Shown piece by piece: positions 22,575 to 33,667 of a stretch of DNA of 64,000 bases. The position numbers were made by a program, and so were the translations under genes. Each line of letters opens with the position of its first letter. Positions within the stretch are counted from its first letter, which is position 1. A model generated the notes under the pieces. It was not told where the DNA came from. It did no database searches and worked only from the letters and a program-made list of their open reading frames with translations. Source of the DNA: Porpolomopsis calyptriformis (lineage: Eukaryota; Basidiomycota; Agaricomycetes; Agaricales; Hygrophoraceae); assembly GCA_951640195.1 (NCBI GenBank), contig OX621170.1:2132299-2196298 (forward strand). The letters are read 5' to 3'.

Positions 22575-23239
22575 GGACAGTTTCTATTCATTATCTATTG
22601 ATGTGCTGCTATCATATGCCTGTACTTTGTTACAGTTTTACAATCGATACAATTGAGTTGGACTTTGATGCTCATGTCTCACGTGAAAAAAAAAAAACAT
22701 ACATGAATACATACATTACCTTGCCTGCGATGAAACCAATTACAACCTCATGTAACCTAGTAGATATGCCGAACACAATCTGCTTTATTTACATATACAG
22801 AAAGGTGGCAGCTTCTGGACTCCCTATCCCTTAGGGAGATAGAGCCCCACGTTGTACTTGCGGTTAGTGTTTGGCCCAGCAGATGCGCTACACCCTTGAA
22901 GCTATTATCTCCCTCGGTTCACCCGTGTGGTTGAATGGTTGGGTCGCGTCGGTTGGCTGGGTGGGTTGCGCGCAGCTAACTCAGCCTCTGTCTCTCGTAA
23001 TAGAGCTGCCTTCATTTTCTTCTTTTTATTCCGCTTCCACTTGTTTTGTTTGTAGTTTTTCCCTCGTTCAACCTGTGCTGTTGAAGTGGGAGAGAAATAA
23101 GAATAAGAATAAGTTAATAAATCAATACGCAATAAATAAATTCACGTTGAGTAGCCTGCCTACTTGGAGGTTCCGAGGTTCGTACCACGGCCACACGTGT
23201 AGATGATTGTCTGCTATACAGTAGTCAAAGGATGCTAAG
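22575..23239. other. convergent intergenic region (copy 2: 46528-47194)
   Basis: Lies between the JmjC gene and the minus-strand family gene. It contains an A run at 22687-22698 that is 2 bp longer in copy 2, the only length change seen between the copies. A pyrimidine-rich stretch runs from 22990 to 23080. No gene seen. Confidence 0.5.
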
Positions 23240-24339
23240 TTATCGAGCGGCTGAATGAACTAACTTGTTTGGCTGCACGATGCATGTTGGCAATGGAGCC
23301 CTAAGCCTCTGTTCGATTTCGCCTGCGAATGAAGAAGAAATCTCCTCTGTGGCTGATCATCATCATCAGTCTAGATATTTGATATCTGGTGTGGCATGAG
23401 ACCCATAGATCCCATTCACGTACCAGCTTTTGAGGTAGAATGTGCCAATGCGACATCCAATGGTGATTTATCCACATGTGTTGGGTCGATACTTATATCG
23501 AACTCAGGGATCTTGACTGTGGCTGATCGTTTAGTCAGGATATCTGATGTAGCATGAGAGCGATGGATCCCATTCACACACCAGCTTGTTGTGCCAAACA
23601 GGTGTCGCCTTTGTCGAGAAGGTCGGCTGCAGAGAGTAAAACGTTTGAAGGGCCCACAGAGATATGTTCCCTCGCTTTGTTCAGTGCGCTTGCAAGGCTG
23701 TCTATAATACGATGACCCGAATTCATCCAGGTATTTTGTTTTTTATATTTGTTGAAAATATCTGTCCATCCTATTATAGAACGTAGTATAAACCATCAGG
23801 ACTTTGGGAGCGATTCATCACGTACGATATTCCAATGGGTCGCCATGCATATAACTCTCCCAGCCCTGTTCTCTGCATGTGGTGAGATAAGCGTCACGGT
23901 CAGGCTTTGAGTGGCCAAAGGAGTGCATCGTTCGAACGGCCCAAGGCCGGGTACTCCAAGGTTGTTCATTAAAGCTGGAAGGGGGTTCCATTGCGAAGAA
24001 TTCTTCAAGGAGGTCATCCCTTAGCAGCTCTAAATAGCGCGACATCGATTTATCTCCAGAAACCAGGCTAGCCCAATATTGAAGATCAAGAAACGCAACC
24101 TGTTGGCACAGCATGAATGGCAAGGAAAAGTGGCGAGACTGATTCGTGATGATATTAAAGGCAATGAATTCCAATGGAAAATACTTCCAGCGTATCTTTG
24201 TGTCGGAACCCATCGGTTTGAACAGGTAGTTCTTTGAATTCTCCAATTCAAATAGACACAGCCAGCTGCTTGGTTGAACCTCTGAGATGCCATCCTGCCA
24301 TCTATGGGTATCGTTGAGAATAAAATCGAGATCTGCCAT
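23240..24339 (-). CDS. PWAVR/HSFGHS-family protein, stand-alone, with two homologous introns (copy 1)
   Basis: Exon 1 (24339-23826) encodes the family module: WLCLFELEN, VAFLDLQYWASL, RPWAVRTMHSFGHS, YMHGDPLEYR. After a 55-nt intron (23825-23771) the frame continues RWTDIFNKYKKQNTWMN, parallel to WHTLFETHTNWLS in the plus-strand paralogue at 18323. Introns at 23581-23517 and 23423-23347 are alike in sequence (GTRYGTGAATGGGATC at the start, GATCAGCCACAG at the end). The last exon ends in TAA at 23240. About 290 residues. No catalytic motif. It is convergent with the JmjC gene. Confidence 0.7.
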
Positions 24340-24906
24340 TGGATTCGGATTCGGTAGTGCTTTCGGAACTTGTGAATGTTTGTTAATCCTATATTTGGTA
24401 GGTGTTCAAATCGAGCCCAGCATAACTTATGCTTGGCTGCGCACTTCAAAAGAGGCAGTTTGGACAATCGTGAGTGTAATTATAAAAGAAGGATGAACCA
24501 TAAAATCAAGTGAGATGTTGAGGTCATCTCCATTGGAACTAAAATCGATGAAATTTTATCACCGAAGGTCTCTTTTTCTCGTTTGAATAGTAGCGACTTT
24601 CTCATTGTATTACAGCATTCGTAACTGAAATTTACTGATAAACAGATCAACTGGCACTGATTCGTGGTGATCATGCAATGATTAGATGTACTTTGGGCAT
24701 GGTGAAGTCAATTTAATGTAGACTAGTCAGCTGCCGCCTTAGCTAAATGTAAGTTTTCCAATTTGCTAATGATCCGCACCTACAAACCTACTCTGTGGTA
24801 TTGTTTTTCAGTAACTAGAAATTTTCATCACTGAAAAGATGTGAGGGGGTGATTGAGTGATTTAGTTACTGTTTTTCGTTGATTTCCCTTCCCTTCCTTC
24901 CAACAG

Positions 24907-25043
24907 TCTCATTTTGGCAAAGGTTTGCTAATGTCTTCAACCTTATCGATAGCCTGTATTATGGAACGCAATACTTGCCTGCTAAGAAAACTTTAAATGC
25001 CGTCAATCTACGACATGCCAAGGTAAAGGGCCTCGGGTACACC
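24907..25043 (+). pseudogene. relic of the 3' end of a TET/JBP gene (copy 1)
   Basis: A splice acceptor (CCAACAG) precedes an open stretch reading FWQRFANVFNLIDSL then YYGTQYLPAKKTLNAVNL. The last part and the DNA after it match the final exon of the TET/JBP gene at 63890-63964 and its downstream flank (about 90 % over some 95 bp), except for an 8-bp deletion between two GTCAA repeats, which shifts the frame before the stop. No oxygenase core is left upstream. It is a decayed TET/JBP copy inside the duplicated unit. Confidence 0.65.
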
Positions 25044-25577
25044 TAGTATAGCAACATAAGATTAAAGTACGGCTGAAAGACATCTTTGTGCTTCTTCAGA
25101 CGACTCAGAATCACTTATTTCTCACTTTGTAATGGAGCGTGACTGCCATCCTTGATGATGTTGGAGAAGCGGTGAATGGTTTGCACCTTGGTGAGTGGTC
25201 ATCTGGATACCAACACAAAAGGTCATAATGAAAATTCAATTCATAGGGAATATCCGACGTGCGTGAGCAGATGAAATGTAGGAAAAGAGAGTGCGGGAGT
25301 GAGAATGGGTACGAGGGCCACCCTGAGAAGAAGGTAAAGAGGAAGTTGGCTAAGGGAGAACAAGGTGGAATCTACAGACGGGAGGGATGGCAAGGGTCAC
25401 CATCCATGCTTCTCTACTGCATCTGAGAGATTGCGTGCCGAATCTTGATAACCATATTATTCAACACAGGGGCCTGATATTCAGATTTTTTAATGAAAGC
25501 CTTACCGTTCGATCCCAACCTCAGCATTTCCATCCTCTCGCCGTAACCGTTTGAAATCGTTTTGATCTCTCTGACCC
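25044..25577. other. no gene called (copy 2: 48999-49532)
   Basis: Contains one short open stretch of about 51 codons from 25271, rich in Lys/Arg/Glu (KKVKRKLAKGEQ), without a matching splice partner. Probably decayed coding DNA next to the TET relic. Confidence 0.4.
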
Positions 25578-26143
25578 CTAACCATCAATCCCATGGCTCT
25601 CCGTCGACTGTGGTCCAATGGGGTCATTATCAGTCCCCGGCTGGGTTGGCGCAGTGACGATCCCACAGTGGATTGTTTGCTGGATCTCTTCGGCTATCTT
25701 GCCATCGCCATCCATTGTCGACTGGGTGTTTACCGACGGCTCTGCTATGGTTGTCATCTTCGTGTTCTTTGAATTGACATAGACGGTCGGTAGTGTTTCT
25801 TCAGTTTCCTCATCCGACAAAAATTTGGCCTTCCATTGCTTTCTTCTTCTCGGGCTGACAGCTTTGGGGATGTTCATCTCATTCGCCTAACACGTCCCCT
25901 CTGTCAACCTGAAAAAAAGGAAAAGAGCAAGCTCACCTGGTGATGTTGGGCAGCGTGACTTTGATTCCCCGCAGATCCTGGTCCCATGGGGTTTCCCTCA
26001 CCCTCCATCTGGTCTGAGGTCGTAACCCTCTGAGATTGAGATCTAGTGGCCAAGTGAGGCGACGCGGACACAGTCATGAAGAAGACTGCTGGAGATGGTC
26101 GTAGTAGAGGACCGTTCAGGTTCACCCTGTCAAACTGTGGCAT
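25578..26143 (-). CDS. small Ser/Thr-rich protein, unknown (copy 1)
   Basis: Two exons: 26143-25937 (MPQFDRVNLNGPLL to AAQHHQ) and 25886-25578 (ANEMNIPKAVSPRRRKQWK to the stop), joined by a 50-nt phase-0 intron. About 170 residues: a hydrophobic N-terminal patch, a Ser/Gln-rich linker, a basic patch SPRRRKQW that could be a nuclear signal, and an acidic Thr-rich C-terminus. No family recognised. Divergent from the F-box gene at 26259 with CACGTG (26160-26165) between them. Confidence 0.5.
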
Positions 26144-26159
26144 TTTAAGCGACCCTAGC

Positions 26160-26165
26160 CACGTG
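26160..26165. promoter_or_regulatory. E-box CACGTG in divergent promoter (copy 1; copy 2 at 50115-50120)
   Basis: CACGTGAAT lies 17 bp before the minus-strand start at 26143 and about 94 bp before the F-box start at 26259. Confidence 0.5.
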
Positions 26166-26258
26166 AATAATCGATTTTAGTTGAGAGTGAGTCAAAGCGT
26201 CGAGGTCGACTTAGTATATAGAGCAGCCGAAAGTCTCCCAAAACCACCATCATCCATC

Positions 26259-27062
26259 ATGATTTCCCTTCCCATAGATCTGTGGCTCAAAATTATCCCC
26301 TACATTCAGAACTCGTCCCAAGATCTGCTCGCACTGGCACTAGTAAACAGGAACTTTGCCTCCGTTGTGTTTCCATTCCTGGCCCGATACATGCTTGTCG
26401 ATCCAATGCCAAAGCCGCAACACCCGATTCGTTTCCTTGAATTCACCTCCATCAGGAATTGGCACGGCGGTTGGGTTCAGCAAAATTTGAAGAGGGCTGG
26501 GAGCAACCTGAGGGTCACCAGGTTGGGATTCAATACGTCCGGTTGTCAGTGTTTCAGGTTATTCCTATGTGTCTGGGTTTTATCGCTAACCCCGCATGAA
26601 GATGACTGCGTCGAACTCACGCACCTAAACTTTTTCCACAACGTGTGGCTCAGGGAAGTTACCCTCTCTGGATTACGACTAAGACGGCCGGGTAACGTCA
26701 ACCTAATCGATATCTCGAGGATATTTGCTGGATGTTCTATGGAAGATTTGACCAAGTTCACTCTCGATCTTACACGGGCCAACTGGGATAACTGCATCAA
26801 AGTCAATTGGGCCCTCCTCGACGCATATCTTTCCTCGAGACCTTCCCTTCAATCTGTGCACATTTTAGGCCCTCTGTCTGTGATGGAGGTCAGCGATATC
26901 ATGCCACTGGTCACCGCGAAGGGCATCCTTGATGTCACGTTCAGGCCAACTTTGCCGGAACCATCGGTACCATTGGTACCATGGCCATCTATATCTGGGC
27001 GGATACGTAGGAGGAAGTTTCGAAGAAGGAAGGGGAGTGGAACGGGGCAGGATACAGGTTGA
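26259..27062 (+). CDS. F-box protein, plus-strand member of an inverted pair (copy 1)
   Basis: Intronless, 267 residues from the ATG at 26259 (the frame extends upstream without an ATG). The N-terminus is an F-box: LPIDLWLKIIPYI, LLALALVNRNFASVVFPFLARY. Leucine-rich, LRR-like segments follow, and the tail is basic (IRRRKFRRRKGSG). F-box proteins link substrates to SCF ubiquitin ligases through Skp1. The convergent gene at 27839-28582 is a paralogue; the two share long identical blocks such as ALLDAYLSSRPSLQS. Confidence 0.82.
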   Translation: MISLPIDLWLKIIPYIQNSSQDLLALALVNRNFASVVFPFLARYMLVDPMPKPQHPIRFLEFTSIRNWHGGWVQQNLKRAGSNLRVTRLGFNTSGCQCFRLFLCVWVLSLTPHEDDCVELTHLNFFHNVWLREVTLSGLRLRRPGNVNLIDISRIFAGCSMEDLTKFTLDLTRANWDNCIKVNWALLDAYLSSRPSLQSVHILGPLSVMEVSDIMPLVTAKGILDVTFRPTLPEPSVPLVPWPSISGRIRRRKFRRRKGSGTGQDTG

Positions 27063-27838
27063 ATAGGAACGGGGCAATGTTATCCTGTAACAATCTGTTG
27101 AAATGGATCCGTTATGACCCTGGCTGATACTGACCAGTCCGAAGTGGAAGATATTGTCCTCTTGAGACTACCCAAGCCGAAGTCAGAGAACACAGAGAGA
27201 GATCGTTGTCATTGTTACTACATACATTTGCATCTGTGTCTACTTTTTATATGTATGCGACATCAAAGGGGTCAGGGCTTTGTGATCCTTTGATAGCACG
27301 ATAGCCGATTGGTTGTTTGAAAAGATAGTTGAGACGGGATTGGGCCAAATACTTCACCAATAAAGGTGCGGAGCCATAAGGCTTCCTTTGCAGCACGAGT
27401 TGCTACATATTTAGCTTTAGGGATCTCTCCGATGGGAAATGGCAGGGCGAATCTGCGTGGGTGACAAAAGCAACAGTTCGATATTACTTGCAGCCGCTGC
27501 GCAATCCAACAATCTTTCTTCTCAGTAATATCGTGCTATCAAAGGATCACAAAGCGCTTCGCTTTGTAGGTTAGACCCCTTCGATGTCGTATACATATAA
27601 AAAGTAGACACAGATGCAGCAACAATGACAACGATCTCTCTCTGTGTTCTCCGCCTTGGGCTTGGGTCGTCTCAAGAGGACGATATCTTCCAATCCAGAC
27701 TCATCAGTATCAGGCAGGGTCATCATACGCGATCCATTGCAACAGATGGCTACAGGATAACGTCACCACATTCCCATTCAACCCGTATCCTGCCCCCTTC
27801 CACTACCCTTCCTTCTTCAAAACTTCTTCCTGCCTCGC

Positions 27839-28582
27839 TTACATACCCACCCACGATAGGGATGGCCATGGTACCGATGGTTCCGGCAGGGTTGGCATGG
27901 ATGTCACCCTAAGGATGCCCTTGGTGCCAATCAGTGGCATGATATCGTTGACCTCTATCACAAACAGAGGGCCTAAAATGTGCACAGATTGAAGGGAAGG
28001 TCTCGAGGAAAGATATGCGTCGAGGAGGGCCCAATTGACGTTGACGCAGTTATCCAGGTTGGCCCGTGTAAGATCCAGAGTGAACTTGGTCAAAGCACTC
28101 ATCAGACATCCAGCAAATATTCTCGAGATATCGATTGTGTCGTAGTGACCCGGCATTTTTAGTCGTAATCCAGAGAGGGTAACTTCCCTGAGGTATAAGT
28201 TGCGGGAAAAGCTTAACCGCTCGAGTTCTAGGCAGTCATCTTTATGCGGGATTAGTGATAAAGCCCAGACATATAGGAATAAACTAAAACACTGACATCC
28301 GGAGGCATCGAATCCCAACCTGGCGACCCACAGGTTACTCCCGGCCATCTCCAGATGTTCCTGAACCAAATCGCCGCCCCACTCCGAAATGGCGGTGAAC
28401 TCAACAAGGTGGATAGGGTGTCGCGGCTGTGGCAATGGATTGACGATGGCATATTGGGCCAGGGAGGGCAACACAGCGGAGGAAACATCCCTATTCACTA
28501 GGGATAGTGCGAGTAGATCCCTGGGCCTGTCCTGAATGTGGGAGATTATTTTGAACCACAGCTCTAGGGGAAGGAGGATCAT
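27839..28582 (-). CDS. F-box protein, minus-strand member of an inverted pair (copy 1)
   Basis: Intronless, 247 residues. F-box at the N-terminus (LPLELWFKIISHI, LLALSLVNRDVSSAVLPSLAQY), then the same leucine-rich layout as its partner (REVTLSGLRL, DISRIFAGC, TKFTLDLTRAN). It lacks the basic tail of the partner and ends after PWPSLSWVGM. Likely SCF adaptor. Confidence 0.82.
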   Translation of the reverse strand: MILLPLELWFKIISHIQDRPRDLLALSLVNRDVSSAVLPSLAQYAIVNPLPQPRHPIHLVEFTAISEWGGDLVQEHLEMAGSNLWVARLGFDASGCQCFSLFLYVWALSLIPHKDDCLELERLSFSRNLYLREVTLSGLRLKMPGHYDTIDISRIFAGCLMSALTKFTLDLTRANLDNCVNVNWALLDAYLSSRPSLQSVHILGPLFVIEVNDIMPLIGTKGILRVTSMPTLPEPSVPWPSLSWVGM

Positions 28583-29240
28583 GATGGATGGTGGGTGGTG
28601 GCTTAGGGAGAAAGTGGAGAATTGGGGTCGAGAAAAAATGAGGGGATTTTATAGTGTGGATGCCACGATTATTGTGGCTTGTGGCAAACGAGCTCTGCCC
28701 ACGCTCACTGTCGATTGGCTTGGTTTTCTCGCCCCTTAATTCTCAGACCGCGGTAGGTTCATGTCCTGTCAGCGAACGCTGCATGCGTCATGCAGTTAGT
28801 CAGTGCTACACAGCGCTATGTTACCATTCACCTTCGGTCGGCCTGGTTCTTGCCTCTTAGCTTCACTGCACCACAATGTATCACCACCTTTTAACCAAGT
28901 ACACTCTGTTCGGAACAGAGCGGTTCGGTTCAGAGGAGTACACTGAAACTCTGTTAGACTGCTCTCCAACCTTTGCTTCAAACGGAATGCATTTATTTCA
29001 GCCAGGCCTCTAAGTGAACGCAAGGGAGAAGGGCAGGTAGAAGAAGGTGGCAGGATCAGGATCGAATGGCGCAGTGTTATTCCACAGTTGTCCTCTACTT
29101 TTTAGCTCAATCTACAGCTCCATCGACTCAATACGGTATATGCAGTGAAGTATAGCAGGCGTAGCTGATAAATCTCGACAAACAAACCATACTTGCCCCG
29201 ATCACTTTAGTGCATCTTGCTAAATCTCTTGATAAAATCC
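28583..29240. other. intergenic, no gene seen (copy 2: 52538-53195)
   Basis: Between the F-box gene and the AT-hook gene. It contains a palindromic TGTTCGGAACAGA stretch near 28906-28920 and no supported exon. Confidence 0.45.
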
Positions 29241-31247
29241 ATGGAGACTGATTTGCATGCTCTCGAAACTAGCTGGTGGCCTGTTGGAAAGGTCCCGCAG
29301 GCCACGGTTCCGCTATCCTCACGATGCTATATCAAAAACACCACCCAGGATGGACTCATGTCAGTCCAAGCGGCCCAACATATTTGTTCTCTCCCGATAA
29401 AGTGGAGGCCAATATTCACCGTCATTGACTTGTGCCAGCTTCAGCTGCAATTTCAAAAAGAGGATGGAGGGAGTCATCTTGGAAAGTTGATGGTATGGTA
29501 TGACATGCTTAGGACGTATATCATAAAGGAAGCGCAAAGAGAAAAGCCTGCGTCTGGCAGTCTTTGGATTCCTGATGTCGTTCATCGGTTCTGTGTTCGA
29601 CTGGAGCTAGGGAAGGCCCACCAGCCCAAAAAACTCAAAGCATTCGAAGCCGAGCTTAGAAGCCATTATTCTTCCAGACAACACTGGTGGTATGGTAAGA
29701 TATCGATATTTTCAAGGCTAGGCTTGAGTAATAAATGCTTGTATACCCAGACCTTTTATCCTGGAAGCAGAGCAAAGAATTCTACTGGCTTCCCCAAGTC
29801 CTAAAATCCGTTGATCCTTTCAGTGACCGATCGAATTGCACCACCTGGCTTGACGGTTTCGAAGCAGACTGCATCTTATTTGGGTTCACCAATCGTTTGG
29901 AGGCTGTCGCGATCTCCTCCGTGGAACTTGAGCGTGTACCTGAGCTTGAACTTGGACCTGGGTATGAACACGAACACGAATATGAACAAGATGATAACGA
30001 TCAAGGTGAGGGTGAAGGTGAAGGTGTGTGATCCTGATGTCAATTCGATAGCTTGTTAAGTACTTATCATTCAATTAATTTCATGAGCTCCAAAAAGGAA
30101 GCGAGGACGCCCACGCAAGGACAAGCATGTTGAATTATCTAATGATTTCCCCAAAGCACGGATTCTGAGGAGTGGAGAGAGGGTTGCATCTTGCCCTATG
30201 GATTTCTTTCAGACCCTCCCTGCATTAACGGGGGGTGATGTCCCCAGAAAAAAGGCCATGAGAAAGGTACCGACTATGTTATTTTTCAATGGCGTCATAT
30301 TCACCATACACAGAGAATTCAAGCGAATACAAAACCAGAAGCAGAAGCAGGCGTCTCAGCAAAGTCACTACCTGCTTCTCCTGGCAAGGACTTCCAGGTT
30401 TGTTTGTAGTTTTATGTTTGTATTTGAATGATTTGTACAGGTAAGACGCCCTAAGCAGCCCTCATTGGCAAGGCGTATACCCTCCTCAGCTATACCATCT
30501 GTGAATCACCCTCAGCAGGTGGGTCTTATCTTCTTCATACCTAGTCAGAAGCAATGGCGATTTATCCAAGAATTCGTCCAGAAAAATCGAAATCGAAATC
30601 TATCCGAAAGCCTGCTTGTAGGTCTGGATCCAGAAATAGAGGTTGAGAAAAGGAAAAGGGTATAGTATTTTCCCCATCATGTGCCTCGTGTATGCTTATA
30701 TGTATGTCTCCTAGGATACGAAGGGGAAGGGGCGCGCTACAGACACCACTCTGGTGGGTATCAGGCTTGCATTCGAGTCATTCGGAGTACAAGTCCAGAT
30801 GGATGGTGACGGTAGCCATCCTTTTTCTTCTAGGTCATGGATGATGGTCACGATAAGCTAGAACCAGAACCCATCCCACGTTGGGTGAAATTGCTCCTTC
30901 AGCCACTCAGCGGTAATGCAGATGACCTCGCAACCCACCTCCTTGATCTATCGGATGCAACGAAAGGATACGACAAGAAAGGCATATGGGTCGATTTGTC
31001 ACACTTTGATGTAGACATGGTATGTCTTTCTGTCGAATATGGGGGTATTGCATCCATCCATTTTTCTGACTAGATCAAGAATCTGGTGATGGAGTGGAAA
31101 AAGCGACAAGACTTGGCAAATTTCACTATGTTTGAGGACAACGACGAGTTGGTTTTCATGAAGAGAACGTTCAAAGGCATACACGCCCTCATTGCCAAAG
31201 GTGCCATGCACAACTTTCATAAGTATGTTGAGGAAATGATGAAATGA
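29241..31247 (+). CDS. AT-hook protein, multi-exon (copy 1)
   Basis: Starts at ATG 29241 (METDLHALETSWWPVGK). Exon 1 ends after HWWY. Exon 2 continues DLLSWKQSKEFYWLPQ and an acidic Glu/His run. The next exon opens with PKRKRGRPRKDK, a textbook AT-hook (RGRP core with flanking basics), which binds the minor groove of AT-rich DNA. Further basic Pro/Ser exons follow, then a conserved C-terminal part (PRWVKLLLQPLSGNADDL, IKNLVMEWKKRQDL) ending at TGA 31245-31247. Exon borders between 30480 and 30840 are uncertain. The N-terminal 200 residues loosely recall the PWAVR/HSFGHS family (LWIPDVVHRFCVRL), but I would not insist. Nuclear role likely. Confidence 0.65.
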
Positions 31248-31381
31248 AGACAAGGTTGCGATGCACAAATGAATAGAATGGCTGAATGAACGAATGCTGA
31301 ACGAATGCTGAATGCTATTACAGCTAATAAAGCTACCCCATCTTCAGACAAAAACCAGGTGAATAGTACAGTGAGTGTATA

Positions 31382-31605
31382 TTAAGATTCCTTGCGATCG
31401 CCAATCCTAAGCTTCAGGGACCCATTATCAACAAAATGACCAAAATGCTGGCACAAAATTAATTCAAAATTCTTTGGGGGATCGTTAGGGCATCCCAATA
31501 CAATCAGTTTAAGCCATAAATTAAAAAAATCGGCGGTCCCATTCTTGAGATATATGTAAAACACTCCATTTATACCATTATGCAGCCCAGCTATTGTATT
31601 GCACT
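31382..31605 (-). pseudogene. chimeric ORF across the duplication junction
   Basis: From 31605 down to 31416 this is the copy-2 version of the exon at 7652-7463. From 31415 to 31382 it is the last codons of the Ulp1 gene (LRIGDRKES, stop). The join HFVDNGS-LKLRIGDRKES keeps both reading frames. Upstream exons of the first gene are not visible, so expression is doubtful, but the fusion exists only because of the duplication. Confidence 0.7.
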
Positions 31606-31612
31606 CTATAAA

Positions 31613-33593
31613 TCACAATTTCATGTCCATTCAATAGGCACAGTGAACTAATGGTGGGCCCACAGAAAATTCCGATTTTTAGAGCATTTGGTATGTCGTG
31701 GTGGAAGATAGTAAGGTTTTAGGAGGAGGCATAAGTATAAGTAGCTATAGACTGCTCTAAAAATCGGGGTTTCATATTCAATCGATAGCCCCAGTGTCAT
31801 AGAGGTGGGGAATACAAAAATCCCGATTTATGGACCATTTGGGGTACCGCAATCAGTGATATAAGGGGTATGGGGGGGTATATCTCCAACTTATCACAGA
31901 GCTCTTTAAAAATCAGGATTTTATGTTCAATCGATAGCACTAGTGTCACAGATACTGGGAATACAAAAATCCTGATTTATAGACCATTTGGGGTACCGCA
32001 ATAAGCTATATAAGGGGTATGGGGGGGTATATCTCCAACTTATCACAGAGCTCTTTAAAAATCAGGATTTCATGTTCAATCGATAGCAGTAGTGTCATAG
32101 AGGCTCGGAATAACAAAATCCTGATGTATAGGCAGAATAAGGTACCGCAATAAGCTATATAAGGGGTATGGGGGGGTATATCTCCAACTTATTACAGAGG
32201 TCTTTAAAAACCTGGGTTTTATATTCAATCAATAGCCCCAGTGTCATAGAGGTGGGGAATACAAAAATCCTAAGTTATAGACCATTTGGGGTACCGCAAT
32301 CAGTTATATAAGGGGTATGGGGGGGTATATCTCCAACTTATTACAGACATCTTTAAACATCATAATTTCATGTTCAATCAATAGCACTAGTGTCATAGAT
32401 GCTCGGAATAACAATATATGGGTAGAATAAGGCACTCCAATAAGGTATATAAAGGGTATGAGGGAGTATATCTCCAACTTATCACAGACCTCTTTAAACA
32501 TCACAATTTCATGTTCAATCAATAGCACCAGTGTTATAGATGCTCGGAATAACAATATATGGTCAGAATGAGGTACTGCAATAAGCTATATAAGGGGTAT
32601 GGGGGAGTATATCTCCAACTTATCACAGACCTCTTTAAACATCACAATTTCATGTTCAATCAATAGCACCAGTGTTACAGATGCTCGGAATGACAATATA
32701 TGGACAGAATGAGGCACTGCAATAAGCTATATAAGGGGTATAGGGGGGTATATCTCTAACTTATCACAGAGCTCTCTGAGCATCAGGATTTCATGTTCAA
32801 TCAATAGCACCTGTGTTACAAACATTGGGAATAGTCCAATCATCATGTGTAGATAGACTGGGGTGCCGCAAGAAGTATACAGGAGGTAGGGGGGGGTATA
32901 CCTTCAAGTTATCACAGAGCTCTCTGAGCATCAGGATTTCATGTTCAATCAATAGCATCAGTGTTATAAACATTGGGAATAGTCTAATCCTCGTGTATGG
33001 ATTGACTAGGGTGCCGCAATAAGTATATAAGATATCATGGGGTGGTATACCTTTAACTTATCAGAGAGCTCTCTAATCATCGGGATTTTATGTTAAATCA
33101 ACAGCATTAGTGTTACAAAGGTCAGGAGTAGTCTAATCCTCATGTGTGGAATGATTGGGGTATAGTATGTAAGAAGTATCAGATGATATACCTTCAACTT
33201 ATCACAGAGCTCTCCGAGTATCAGGATTTTATGTTCAATCAATAGCATGAGTATTACAAAGGTTAGGAATAGTTCAATCATCACGTGTGGATTAACTAGG
33301 GTGCCGCAATAAGTATACAACAGGTATGGGAGGGTATACCTTCAACTTATCAGAGAGCCCTCTAAGCATCAGGATTTTATGTTCAATCAATAGCATTGGT
33401 GCTACAAACATCAGGAGTAGTCCAATCCTCATGTGCGGAATAATTGGGGTACCGTAATTAGCATGCAAGAGGTATCAGAGGTTATACCTTCAACTTCTCA
33501 CCGAGCTCTCTAACCATCAGCATGTTATGTTCAATCAATAGCATTAGTGTGATAACATCCCAGAATAACCACATCCCCATGGGCAGACTGATT
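31613..33593. repeat. satellite, 14 imperfect monomers of about 145 bp (copy 2)
   Basis: Same monomer number and order as copy 1, so there has been no expansion or contraction since the duplication. A few point changes, e.g. ATCGGATG in copy 1 is ATCAGATG here (about 33180). Confidence 0.92.
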
Positions 33594-33667
33594 GGGGTAC
33601 CACAATGAGCAGTGTAACACATATAGGTAGAATAGACCTGTGAATATATAATCTTCAAATCGATACA

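Larger units (their letters stand above)
26259..28582. repeat. large inverted repeat formed by the two F-box genes (copy 1)
   Basis: The arms run outward from a loop of about 227 bp (27303-27529). The inner ends match perfectly over 26 bp (27277-27302 against 27530-27555). Similarity continues through both 3' regions (a TTTTTATATG block, AGAGAGATCGTTGTCATTG) into the coding sequences. A read-through transcript would fold into a long hairpin. Confidence 0.85.
7463..31415. repeat. 24-kb tandem duplication, copy 1
   Basis: 23,953 bp, repeated head-to-tail as 31416-55370. The left edge AGGGACCCATT follows CCATC here and CTTC at the junction (31415/31416). The right edge is CTAAGCTTC. Left flank, junction and right flank share only TC, so the breakpoints have 2 bp of microhomology. 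By eye I count about 35 single-base differences between copies plus a 2-bp change in an A run near 22690. The right edge lies inside the last exon of the Ulp1 gene, so this copy ends with only the stub of that exon. Confidence 0.97.

Noticed and set aside
22920..23190. tRNA-derived SINE in the duplicated unit
   Set aside because: GGTTCGTACC resembles a B-box, but the only A-box-like sequence is over 200 bp away, and I saw no A tail or target-site duplication.
7463..31415. The 24-kb unit as a single transposon
   Set aside because: Its ends cut through exons and show no inverted repeats, target-site duplication or A tail. The shared sequence at the ends is only 2 bp.
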